A stretch of 64,000 nucleotides of DNA from Candidatus Scalindua sp. (lineage in GTDB: Bacteria > Planctomycetota > Brocadiia > Brocadiales > Scalinduaceae), in contig JALDRB010000009.1 in assembly GCA_031316155.1 (NCBI GenBank), forward strand, positions 178,603 through 242,602, given 5' to 3'. Of the stretch, positions 35,984 through 45,512 are shown one piece after another; within the stretch, counting starts at the first letter, position 1; every line of letters begins with the position of its first letter. The position numbers and the translations under genes were made by a program. The notes under the pieces are model-generated. The model was not told the origin of the DNA. It did not search any database and saw only the letters and a list, made by a program, of their open reading frames with translations.

Positions 35984-38900
35984 TTAATTACATACACTCC
36001 CCGGATCAATAGAATTAGCCCCTGCTTCAAGCGGGTTGCCATACCCCTTGCTTGGATTAGCTGCAATAAAACATGCCCACCAATCCGGACTTCCTCCTAT
36101 CGCTCCGCTGATCATTCCATAAATTCCGCCGACAATCCAGCCGGGTATAAACCAATCTCCAAAAATTGTATATTGGCGGGAATGATATAATTCATGCAGA
36201 AAATCTGATCTGCCGGTATTACCTTGCCAAATGTTAACGGTTGCTCCCAATGTTACCCCAATGAAACTGCTTGATGATTTGTCGTATTGAAAAGCAATTA
36301 CTCCTCCTTTGAACCACTCTACATCGTTCCATAATCCAAATCCTGTACCAAATGCACCAATAACAATACCAGCACTGGAAGTAATCGGTGAACGTGCAAA
36401 TTTAATAGCAAAGCTGAGAAATCCTAAAAAACGTTCTCCGAACGAATCTCCCATTGATGCTTTATCCAAACCGCCAGTAACGGCCGGCCCAACTACCATT
36501 GCAACACCGCTTGCAATTGTAAACCATCCCAATCCGAATGTGTTATATGTAAACCATAGCGAAAAAGCGCCTACCAAACCTGACATCAGCATTTCACTAA
36601 CCGAAAAATCACCGCCGCTTATAGCCCAATTAATAATGTAACCCAATATACCTGCTCCGAAACCTATTGCTGCGGCAATCAAATCATCTATACCAAACCA
36701 TAATCCGAAAGTGTCGATAAGATTGATCGGATTATTTTGGACATAGCTGTATAGATGCAAACTTCCGGGTACTCTAAAAAACTTTTCTGGCTGCCTTTCT
36801 AAAAAGTATGGATCGGGTGTTAAAAATACTCCTAGAGAAGGAAGGTAATATCTGCCTCCGAAAAATAAAAGATCGGAAATCACATCGTATTTTTTACCGT
36901 TATAATTATGCGGCGACGATAATGTAACGCCAAATGATGCTTTCCCGAATGCATAATATGCCAGTTCATTTATTAAATTGCCTGTTTGCAAATCCGACTC
37001 TGCCGTGTGGCTTCCCAAATGATCTTTATGGAAAATCACTCCGTTGCCATTTCCTCTGATTAAAGCCACCTGACTGTTTTCATCAAAAATAAATCTGTTT
37101 ACTTCGTTTCCTCTAATCGTATAAATGTCATCGAAATTATAAAGTATTTCAGTGTTTCCATTTGCTGTAATTTTAGTAATAACTCTGGAACCAAGATGGT
37201 CATAGAAATATTCTGCAACAGCTCCGTTGTTATCTGTAACTTTAATTAACTTGTTCAGCGGATCAAACTGCATTTTGCATTCAGGAGTTTCAATTAAATT
37301 TCCTGCATCGTCATATTTGTAAAACAAAGTAGGTTTATTGGCTATTCCAGTAATTTGAAAAGGTTTTTGATTATTCTGACGAAGTATTTGATCGTTTCCG
37401 AACTTTTCGGGATATTTACTCAAATTTTTTAAATCATCGTACTCATAATCGTGTGTATAATTGCCATTTTGATCACTTCCATTTGCTTGAATCAACTGAT
37501 CCAGCTCATCATACAAAAAACTTCTGTTATTTTGCAGATGTCCCGGAGAATTTGCGTTATCTGTAATTTGTGTAATGAGGCCGGTTTCATTATAAATATA
37601 TTTAAGATGCTGATAATTGACTGCGCCGTTCGGAGAAGTTGTTTTTATTGATTCAAGCCAAAAACTAGCTTTTTGATATGTATATTCGGTTACAACATTA
37701 TTTGCATATTTTATTTTTGTCCGTTTGCCTGTTGGGCCATATTCAATCTTCTGAACTACACCAGGTATGGAATCTATTAAACCTCCATGATTGTAAAGAA
37801 TTGAGACTTCAAAACCATCGGGGTATTTTATTTTTTTGTATCTCTTTAAATTATCTTGTTCATATTCAACTTTTAAGGATTGAGACAATCCAGCATATTT
37901 CCTGGTTTTTGAACGAAGGCATCCGCATTTTGAATAACTGTATTTGACTTCGCCAAAAGGAGTTTTAACTTTCATAAGTTTCCCTTGTGTGTTCTCCTCT
38001 CCGGAATCTCCAGAATCATGCTCATGTTCTTCAACTATATTTCCATTGATTCCGCCAAAGCGCACAGTTTTCAAGCGGCTCATGGGATCATATGTATTAT
38101 GTACTATATCTCCTTTGCCGTCTTTTCTCTCCACCAAATTCCCCATCGCATCATACAGATAAGTGAATTCGCCGTAATCGCGGTACAGAGATCTGATCCT
38201 GCGTTTCAGATTATCAAAGCTATTTTCCGCAAATGTTGAATTATTGATTGTAATTTTAATTCTGTTTCCTAAAGGATCATATAAATACCGGGTGTCATGA
38301 GCATTGTTCTTTTTTCTTTCAATAATTGTTACAAGCCTATCTTCGGCATCAATCCATTCTGTTTTGGGCGTATTGAAATTATTATTCCCCTGAGTATCCT
38401 TGAGATCAAGCGGATCGTAAAATGAACGGAATGAAAGACCGATTTCCGTTTTGTATGTATTGTTATTCCAATTGGTACGGCTTATGCTCCTTCCTAAAGC
38501 ATCATATTCATATAAAGTAAAAATATTCGGATCTTCCTGATCTGTATTGGAAAAGCCGAGAGAATTCGAAAAATAAGGATGGAATTCTTTCATTACCAAA
38601 CCTTTTGCATTGCGTTCCATACCGCCGGAAACAACAACTTTATTATTTTCCGCTTCAGAACGAATTTGAAGTTTTTCTCCTAAACCATCGAAGTATTCAA
38701 TTCGTTTGTGCTGAATTCCTCCCTTCTCCGCTCTTGTTAAGGTAGTCAGTGAACGTACAGGAAGGGTATGGTCATATTGATATTGAATATATGGTTCATC
38801 AGCAGGATCATCGTGGCGAAAAACAGCGATCAACTGTCCTGCGTTATCATAATCATATTTCAATTCAACATCATTTTCATTTTTATAGGATGTAACTGAA

Positions 38901-41833
38901 CCATATTTGTATTCATATTTAATTTTAATATCTAATCCGGTTGAAAATTCAACCTTAACTGGTAATAAATGGAAATCGTCAAATGTAATTTTTGTATTCA
39001 AAGCCAAGGGATTTATTCTTTCAACAGGATTCCCGAATGAATTAACTTTTTGTTTAACTCTATCTATAAAAAAAGCATTTCCTAAAATCGGATTATTTTC
39101 TTGTATATAGCCAATATCCGCCATATTAAATGGAATTGAACCATAAACTTGATTAAAATGGGCTTCAGTTATTGCCAACTGCCGTTCCCTGATTATATTT
39201 CCTTTATCTACCTGGCCTAAAGGAAGCCCGGTAAATTCAGGGCCGTCATAATACCACATAGTTCCCTGTAAAACTTTTGCATTATTATCTTTAATAATTT
39301 CTCTGGATTTAAAAGCCATTAACCATTTTGTCTGGTTTTGAGCGTATTCGGTGCTTGTAATCAAAGTCTGCTGATCGAACATACCTTGATCGTTTTTCCA
39401 TTTTGTTTCTTTCACTTCCTCTATGACATTTCCGACAGAGTCGTATTTATATGATTTTTTTATTTCATTCCATTCTTCATTTCTTTCAAAGATTTTATTA
39501 GTTACTGATGTCCTTGAAACAAAACTAATCACACGGTTATCAGGTGTAATTGTAACAACTGACGTATTATAAACATTTTCCTCAGATTTAAAAGGCAATG
39601 AACTTTCAGGAGTTCCATCTTCACCAAAGAGTAATGTTAAATATGGCAATCCTTTAAAATCAATATCGGTGTTATGGAAATAAGATACTGTTTTGTTTGC
39701 CGATATTGTTATATCACCTTCATCAATTCTTTCGGCTTTGGCGAATCCAAAAAATTGGCGGCTCCTGGTATCAAAATTTCCATTGTAATATTTTAAATTG
39801 CTGACACTTGTAACATTAGTTGACCGATCATGAACCGTAATTTTTTTTACGACTGTCACAGGAAAAGGAAGAAAATATTTTTCAGTCAGTTTCGGATCTG
39901 TCTTATCATTCTGAAATTCAGTGGAACTGCCATGTTCAATGCGGGTGACTATACCTGTATTACTTGAAATAGTATTTAACAGATATGGCTTTTTACCTCC
40001 GCATATATCAAGATAACGGTAAGCAGGTGTATTATGCAAACCGTCGTGATAACTCCATAAAATCCCATTGGTCCCTGTCCCTTTCATATCAGCAATTACA
40101 ATTCCGGCATTTGCAACCGGAGGTGTTCCTGCAATAACAATCGGATCGCTGAATGAATTTCCGCTTTGATTAATCCAGTAAAATATTCTGTCATAATCAA
40201 CATAAATTACATCCATTGTCCCGCTGCCGTCTATATCGGCAAAGAATAACCGTGAAGGTTCGTAATTACGCGGTAGCTTGGGCACGTTAGCTATGCGTTT
40301 TGCTTTTCCCCATTTACCATTTCCAAGATTAGGCCAATACAGTATTCTTCCGCTGTGAATTTGAACTAAATGCGTTCTTCCGTCACCCACAACGTCAGCC
40401 ATACGTATATGCGGATCATCTATATTTACTTCGGGTTCGTCTTCTTCGTTAAGTTTCCTTTTTACAACCAATGGCTTTTCATCCCAGCCATCTTCTCCTT
40501 TATTGAAATAATAGTAAAAACTTTTGCCATCGCTGTACATCATATCAGCTCTATTATCTCCATCCAGGTCTAATAACCTTGTTTGAGGACTGCCTATAGG
40601 GACATTGGGAGTTTGACGGTAGTTGATTTTTCTACCCCATCCTCCGCCGGGAACATTTGGAAAATATCCGCCGGTTTGCTTACTTCCGACTAATAGATCA
40701 GCTGTTCCGTTCCCATCAAGATCTGCAAACAACAAATTATCTTCACTTAAATCTACATGCAAAGGTATGTCTTTAAGTGAATATGACTGCCCCCATTGCA
40801 GATTTCCTTTATTCGGCCAAAATCTTGCAGAACCATTTGCAATTTCTATTACTCCCTGTAATCCGGTTCCTTCAAAGTCAAGCAGACTCACATCAGAGCT
40901 TAATAAAGAAGGTGGCGGTGCCGAGCTTTTATGAGAAAATGTTTCAAGCTTTTTGTTAAGAGGATTAAAATCATTGTAGTTAAATTCTATCGGAGGAAAA
41001 GTAATCTCTTTAACTGTATTATTTTCCAGATACAACGATACTAATGCAGCTTTTTTAAGCAGAGAAATTTTACTATATGGAGCTTCGGCATAAGTGAAAC
41101 GGTAGCTTTTAATTGGATCAAATGCCGGCTGTACTATACTAAGATCAATCGATTTACACAGCCATTCTGTTCTTATTTCAAAACCTGTTCTAAAGCTTGA
41201 AAAACTATCCGGCCGAACTTCGTAATTAAATGCAACACTGTAAATTGCATAATCTATTTGTTTTAAATATGTATTCCTTTTGTGTTGTTCATACGTATAA
41301 ACGATTTTATTTCCATTTATATCTATCATTTCTTTTAAAAACCAGGCATAAACTTTTTCAACACCGTTATCATCAAATACAGTTTTTGCATCCGGAGCTG
41401 TCCCAAGTTTAAGCTGTATGCCTGTTTTAGTTTTTATATCCCAGCCGGCATTTGTTTTGGTTATTTTAGAAAATTCATTTTCAACCAAAGGCATATATAC
41501 ATTATTACCGGTGTGAACCAATTCACGTCCTTCAAATAGAAATACATCATCTGCGTCATTAAAACCAGGCAAACGTCTATCAATGCTTCTTGTAATAACT
41601 GTGGTATCTATGCTCCAGCCCAAACCAAAAGGGCCGTTACCTCTGGCTGTGCTGTATTTTAAAGAAATATTGGGAGTAAAATCATTAATACCTTTAGGAC
41701 ACTTTACCGAAATTTGATAAGACCCGGTACCAGTTCCCAGATCGGTCTTAAACGATTCATCAATCGGTTTTATGGACCCTCCTCCTGACGGAAGAGGCAA
41801 AACATCATTTCCCAACCCCGCAGACTTTGCCAT
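35984..41833 (-). CDS. Fused TcB-TcC-like toxin protein: SpvB domain, VCBS/TcdB-mid, RHS shell and metalloprotease-like C-terminus
   Basis: About 1,949 residues from the ATG at 41831-41833, chosen for its GAGG ribosome site; an upstream Met at 41869 would overlap the previous gene. Residues 1-330 resemble the SpvB/TcB N-terminus (LPLPSGGGSIKPIDESF, GPFGLGWSIDTTVITRSIDR). Repeats such as LFADLDGNGTADLLVG, LLDLDGDNRADMMYSDG and FFADIDGSGTMDVIYVD are VCBS-like TcdB-mid units. RHS repeats follow (LYDPLGNRIK, YLYDAMGNLVERKDG) and close with FFGGRYYLPSLGVFLTPDP and SYVQNNPINLIDTFGLW. The last 237 residues are Gly-rich and hydrophobic with FLHELYHSRQ and NPLEAGAN, an HExxH...E zinc-protease pattern. 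By analogy the RHS shell encloses this effector. Confidence 0.88.
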   Translation of the reverse strand: MAKSAGLGNDVLPLPSGGGSIKPIDESFKTDLGTGTGSYQISVKCPKGINDFTPNISLKYSTARGNGPFGLGWSIDTTVITRSIDRRLPGFNDADDVFLFEGRELVHTGNNVYMPLVENEFSKITKTNAGWDIKTKTGIQLKLGTAPDAKTVFDDNGVEKVYAWFLKEMIDINGNKIVYTYEQHKRNTYLKQIDYAIYSVAFNYEVRPDSFSSFRTGFEIRTEWLCKSIDLSIVQPAFDPIKSYRFTYAEAPYSKISLLKKAALVSLYLENNTVKEITFPPIEFNYNDFNPLNKKLETFSHKSSAPPPSLLSSDVSLLDFEGTGLQGVIEIANGSARFWPNKGNLQWGQSYSLKDIPLHVDLSEDNLLFADLDGNGTADLLVGSKQTGGYFPNVPGGGWGRKINYRQTPNVPIGSPQTRLLDLDGDNRADMMYSDGKSFYYYFNKGEDGWDEKPLVVKRKLNEEDEPEVNIDDPHIRMADVVGDGRTHLVQIHSGRILYWPNLGNGKWGKAKRIANVPKLPRNYEPSRLFFADIDGSGTMDVIYVDYDRIFYWINQSGNSFSDPIVIAGTPPVANAGIVIADMKGTGTNGILWSYHDGLHNTPAYRYLDICGGKKPYLLNTISSNTGIVTRIEHGSSTEFQNDKTDPKLTEKYFLPFPVTVVKKITVHDRSTNVTSVSNLKYYNGNFDTRSRQFFGFAKAERIDEGDITISANKTVSYFHNTDIDFKGLPYLTLLFGEDGTPESSLPFKSEENVYNTSVVTITPDNRVISFVSRTSVTNKIFERNEEWNEIKKSYKYDSVGNVIEEVKETKWKNDQGMFDQQTLITSTEYAQNQTKWLMAFKSREIIKDNNAKVLQGTMWYYDGPEFTGLPLGQVDKGNIIRERQLAITEAHFNQVYGSIPFNMADIGYIQENNPILGNAFFIDRVKQKVNSFGNPVERINPLALNTKITFDDFHLLPVKVEFSTGLDIKIKYEYKYGSVTSYKNENDVELKYDYDNAGQLIAVFRHDDPADEPYIQYQYDHTLPVRSLTTLTRAEKGGIQHKRIEYFDGLGEKLQIRSEAENNKVVVSGGMERNAKGLVMKEFHPYFSNSLGFSNTDQEDPNIFTLYEYDALGRSISRTNWNNNTYKTEIGLSFRSFYDPLDLKDTQGNNNFNTPKTEWIDAEDRLVTIIERKKNNAHDTRYLYDPLGNRIKITINNSTFAENSFDNLKRRIRSLYRDYGEFTYLYDAMGNLVERKDGKGDIVHNTYDPMSRLKTVRFGGINGNIVEEHEHDSGDSGEENTQGKLMKVKTPFGEVKYSYSKCGCLRSKTRKYAGLSQSLKVEYEQDNLKRYKKIKYPDGFEVSILYNHGGLIDSIPGVVQKIEYGPTGKRTKIKYANNVVTEYTYQKASFWLESIKTTSPNGAVNYQHLKYIYNETGLITQITDNANSPGHLQNNRSFLYDELDQLIQANGSDQNGNYTHDYEYDDLKNLSKYPEKFGNDQILRQNNQKPFQITGIANKPTLFYKYDDAGNLIETPECKMQFDPLNKLIKVTDNNGAVAEYFYDHLGSRVITKITANGNTEILYNFDDIYTIRGNEVNRFIFDENSQVALIRGNGNGVIFHKDHLGSHTAESDLQTGNLINELAYYAFGKASFGVTLSSPHNYNGKKYDVISDLLFFGGRYYLPSLGVFLTPDPYFLERQPEKFFRVPGSLHLYSYVQNNPINLIDTFGLWFGIDDLIAAAIGFGAGILGYIINWAISGGDFSVSEMLMSGLVGAFSLWFTYNTFGLGWFTIASGVAMVVGPAVTGGLDKASMGDSFGERFLGFLSFAIKFARSPITSSAGIVIGAFGTGFGLWNDVEWFKGGVIAFQYDKSSSSFIGVTLGATVNIWQGNTGRSDFLHELYHSRQYTIFGDWFIPGWIVGGIYGMISGAIGGSPDWWACFIAANPSKGYGNPLEAGANSIDPGSVCN

Positions 41834-41837
41834 GCTG

Positions 41838-44800
41838 TTATCCTCTATACTTAAATTTATACTCAACAAAAAAGAATAAATCCTTAATCTTTGTTCTATC
41901 TAACCCGGCATTATCTGCATTGGTTAATTTAATAATCCATTCCGTGCAAACTTCTTTATCAATAAATACATTCAACGGATTTGAATTATCGTTTTTATCC
42001 GATTTAATAATACCGTCTGCATTAGTGGTTTCCGAAGCTCTTACTGCACCTTGTTGAACAGTAAATTTTAAATTTTGGACAGAAATTCCTTCCTCTATAA
42101 CAATTTTGGCCGATATATTTTTCACCTTAAGCTCTGTTTCATTAAAAGCAAAATCGGTGGAATATAAGCTGAACTTCAATTCTCCATTATCGATAAAGTT
42201 GAAATATTCATCAGGGAAAAGCAAACGAAATGGAAAAGCAGTACTCTTTTCTCCTGTTTTAGGAAGCTGAGCTTTAATTGTTTCTTCCAGAAGACCATTA
42301 TATTGAGAAGTATAATAAACAATCATTTTAATATCAGATATAGTCTGATAATTGATATCATTGGCTGCAGGACTAATTTCCAAAGTCCAGCCTGTTGCTA
42401 GGCCGCAATTTTCAAATACATCCAAAACACGCTGATCCGGTTGAAAAATAACCACATCAGCACGGGGATTGTAGTTCGAAAGATATAATGTTTCAAAGGG
42501 CTGAATTCTAAAGAATATATCCCCGTTTTCTTTTCTGTCTCTCGAAATACCCGAATTCTTTAAAGTGCCATGCACTCCGCCCGGAGGAATCAAACCTTCG
42601 ACAATTACTTCGACTTTTTTAATTTTCCTCAAATATGCGCCCGGATATGCCAGATCAAAATCGGAAAGGTTCGTTTCAAATTCTACTTTTCCGGTAGTCT
42701 TAAACGTGGTTTGAAAACCGATCGGGTTTAATTCTGCGAGTGAAAACATTTGTTTAATTGGGATATCCTTCGATTTCGAATTATTAATTCTCTCTAATGT
42801 AAAATAATTAATATCACTCAGCAAATAATCTGCGCTGAGCAATCCGGAAATAATATTTGTGTTGTAATCATTTTTGATTGCATTTAATGCCCGGCCTGTT
42901 TCAAGTTCATAGGCTTTTTGCATTTTCTTTGCAATACCTATTGCTCTTTGCAAATATGTTTTAGAGATGGATAACATCCTGTCTCCTAACTGAAACCAAA
43001 CTTCAGGAGTAAAAATCTGCGACTCAAAACTATCAAATAATTCTTCAGAATGTTTTTGATTCATTTCAGCAATTTTTTTCTGCTGAACTGCCACATCGAC
43101 ATTAACCTGAGCAGCCTGCACCTGCGCATTAGCCAATTGTTTATTGGCATTTAGTTCGGCAATATTTCTATCCATATTCGAAAGCTCCATTTCTCTTGAA
43201 AGCATGCCTTTCTTCCATGCAGCTTTTTCCATTACTTTATATGCGTCACTGCCGGAAATCGTAACATCTTTCCCTTCGGATGGACTGTAATAGGTGTAAG
43301 AAACTTCATAACCTTCAGGCCCTGAAGCAAAGACAGTGGCTGCTTCAAGAGCTGTTATCTCATAACTTATATTTGCATATTGCTGCTTTTGAGCTTGCGC
43401 ATTTTGAATACTTAAATCGGCAAACTTCGCATTTTCTTTGCATACATTAAGCTCTGCCTGGGTATGCTCCACTTGTTTTTGAGCTAAATCGACCTGGGCT
43501 TTACTTAACTCTATTGACTGCTGCAGCTGCTGTCTCGTCATCTCTTCATCTTCACCGCGTGAAGTAAAATTGATATATTCTCTTTCCGCCTGAATTGCCT
43601 GTTGAGCAAAATAAGATGCAACGCTTTGTAAAAAATCAAACTTGAAAATCGGAAAGTAGTTTGGAGGAACTCCAAAATAATCCAATCCGGCAGTGATCAT
43701 CTTCAGCCTGTTTCTTACATCTAAAACTAAATTAATGGTATCGGGATTGAGAGTTGAACTATCCGGATTATTAATATTGTTAATCAACACTGCGACCTGA
43801 TTGCCATAAATACCAAGCTTATCTTTATATAAAGGAGAATTTACAGGTACCGCATCATTTGCAAGAATCACATTGACATAAACGTCGGAAGCTTTCTGCA
43901 CATTTTCATTCCTGTAATGAAAATTCCCCCACTCATGATAATTCCGTGCAATTTTAATCCACAATGCAGGCAATTCGATATTAGTGTTGATATATTGATA
44001 ATTAGATGCATTCAAGTATTGCTCTAATGCTTTGGCGAATTCCCCAAGATAGTGATAACAATCTCCAATACACACTAAAAGTTGATACATATACATATGA
44101 GGAAGATTGACAGCAATGTCTGTCGTTAAATTATAACCGATATTTACCGCTTCAAGAGAATTCAGATTTACCCTTTTTTTATAATAATTGTTCTTAATTT
44201 CATCAAGATTTATACCGGTGTTTTCTGTCCATTTAAATTTGGCTATCTCGCTTCCAATACTTAAACCAACCTCTTTTGCTTGAAGTTTTTGTTTCTTTTC
44301 AATATTACTTTCTAAATCTTGAGTAATCCAACCATCTCCTTGCGCAGGCAAACGAAATACAACACCTGCTCCTTTCTTGCTTGCCAATTCAAAAATAGTA
44401 TCAGGTTTTATGTCAGTTCCGGTATCAACCGGGCCCAGCATGGTTTTTGATATAAAAGTAGACATTATTTTGGGCTGAAACCTGCTTAATCCCCCGGAAA
44501 GTGTCTCAGGCGATGCGTCGGTATTTATACTTAAGGAGTTATCTTCGGCCATCAATAAAGCTTCTGCTTCCCTGCTCATTGCAGCCGCTTTATCAGTTTG
44601 TCCTTGTTTTTTTAAAATTGCCGCCAGATTAAGTTTTGATTGCGCTTCACCGGCTTTATCATTATTCTCTTTAAATCTCTGTTCAGCTTGCTTGATCGTT
44701 CGTTGAGCAGATTGAAAATCACCCATTTGAATATAAACTGCGCCAAGATTCAATTCAAGCGATGCCCTTGCTATCTTTGCTTCAGAAGTCGCGGCATTTG

Positions 44801-45395
44801 CCATTAATTCCAATCCCTGCTTAAAAAATAACTCTGCATTTTTCCAATCATTCCCCTTAGCATATTCCAACCCCAGCATGGTAAAATTTCTAACATCATT
44901 TGAAACAGAATCAGCAACAGTTGAAACTCCGATCTCATCAAAAGACTTCGCAAATTTTTGCACATCTCCGGACAAATCTTTAAAAAAGGCATAACTTACC
45001 GAAGATTGGATACCTTCGGGCGGCTGAGACACCGCCATTTCAGCGCCGATTTTCAGAAAATTATTAAACATTTCCGCTTTTACAGGTGCGATTAATTTAA
45101 AATCTGCAATATACCAGGGTTTAAATGGAGGATACAATAATTGAAAAACCAACCCCTGCACATATTGGTAAGTTTTTAACGCTTCTTGAAATTTTTTCTT
45201 ATAGAAAAGTTTATTTGCTTTGGCAAAGTTTAACTGAATTTCACTAAGCTTGACTTGATTTTTTATATCATTTTTTTGATAAGGGCCTGTTTTTTTTGAG
45301 TATTCCAGCAAATTGTCATGCTGAGCTTGAATCGCTTCGATGTTATTGCTTACAAAGTGGGTGGTTACTACATTTTCAAGATATTTGACCGCCAT
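41838..45395 (-). CDS. Short TcA-like toxin component with TPR repeats and TcB-binding C-terminus
   Basis: 1,185 residues, about half of a classical TcA. AAAGGAGG precedes the ATG. Residues about 160-300 hold TPR-like repeats (LELNLGAVYIQMGDFQSAQR, AQSKLNLAAILKKQGQTDKA). A long coiled-coil region rich in Gln/Ala (about 610-790) resembles the TcA channel helices. From about 820 the sequence (YLQRAIGIAKKMQKAYELET, LLSADYLLSDINYFTLER, YPGAYLRKIKKVEVIVEG) matches the layout of the TcA C-terminal TcB-binding domain. No signal peptide, as for other Tc proteins. It lies 4 bases before the TcB-TcC gene. The receptor-binding and shell domains of large TcA are missing. Confidence 0.85.
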   Translation of the reverse strand: MAVKYLENVVTTHFVSNNIEAIQAQHDNLLEYSKKTGPYQKNDIKNQVKLSEIQLNFAKANKLFYKKKFQEALKTYQYVQGLVFQLLYPPFKPWYIADFKLIAPVKAEMFNNFLKIGAEMAVSQPPEGIQSSVSYAFFKDLSGDVQKFAKSFDEIGVSTVADSVSNDVRNFTMLGLEYAKGNDWKNAELFFKQGLELMANAATSEAKIARASLELNLGAVYIQMGDFQSAQRTIKQAEQRFKENNDKAGEAQSKLNLAAILKKQGQTDKAAAMSREAEALLMAEDNSLSINTDASPETLSGGLSRFQPKIMSTFISKTMLGPVDTGTDIKPDTIFELASKKGAGVVFRLPAQGDGWITQDLESNIEKKQKLQAKEVGLSIGSEIAKFKWTENTGINLDEIKNNYYKKRVNLNSLEAVNIGYNLTTDIAVNLPHMYMYQLLVCIGDCYHYLGEFAKALEQYLNASNYQYINTNIELPALWIKIARNYHEWGNFHYRNENVQKASDVYVNVILANDAVPVNSPLYKDKLGIYGNQVAVLINNINNPDSSTLNPDTINLVLDVRNRLKMITAGLDYFGVPPNYFPIFKFDFLQSVASYFAQQAIQAEREYINFTSRGEDEEMTRQQLQQSIELSKAQVDLAQKQVEHTQAELNVCKENAKFADLSIQNAQAQKQQYANISYEITALEAATVFASGPEGYEVSYTYYSPSEGKDVTISGSDAYKVMEKAAWKKGMLSREMELSNMDRNIAELNANKQLANAQVQAAQVNVDVAVQQKKIAEMNQKHSEELFDSFESQIFTPEVWFQLGDRMLSISKTYLQRAIGIAKKMQKAYELETGRALNAIKNDYNTNIISGLLSADYLLSDINYFTLERINNSKSKDIPIKQMFSLAELNPIGFQTTFKTTGKVEFETNLSDFDLAYPGAYLRKIKKVEVIVEGLIPPGGVHGTLKNSGISRDRKENGDIFFRIQPFETLYLSNYNPRADVVIFQPDQRVLDVFENCGLATGWTLEISPAANDINYQTISDIKMIVYYTSQYNGLLEETIKAQLPKTGEKSTAFPFRLLFPDEYFNFIDNGELKFSLYSTDFAFNETELKVKNISAKIVIEEGISVQNLKFTVQQGAVRASETTNADGIIKSDKNDNSNPLNVFIDKEVCTEWIIKLTNADNAGLDRTKIKDLFFFVEYKFKYRG

Positions 45396-45468
45396 TGGAA
45401 ACCTCCTTTAAATGAGCAAAAGAGATGAGTCGAGTAGACGGTAGGGATTACTCCCTCCGCCCCTCACA

Positions 45469-45501
45469 GAACCGTGCTTGCAGGATTACCGCACACGGCT
45501 C
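45469..45501 (-). ncRNA. Group II intron domain V catalytic hairpin
   Basis: A 33-base element reading GAGCCGTGTGCGGTAATC on the minus strand and closing with GCACGGTTC; stem, bulge and tetraloop-like tip match the catalytic domain V of bacterial group II introns. It lies 40 bases before the intron 3' end. Its preservation suggests the ribozyme core was recently functional. Confidence 0.8.
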
Positions 45502-45512
45502 TTCAAATAAAT

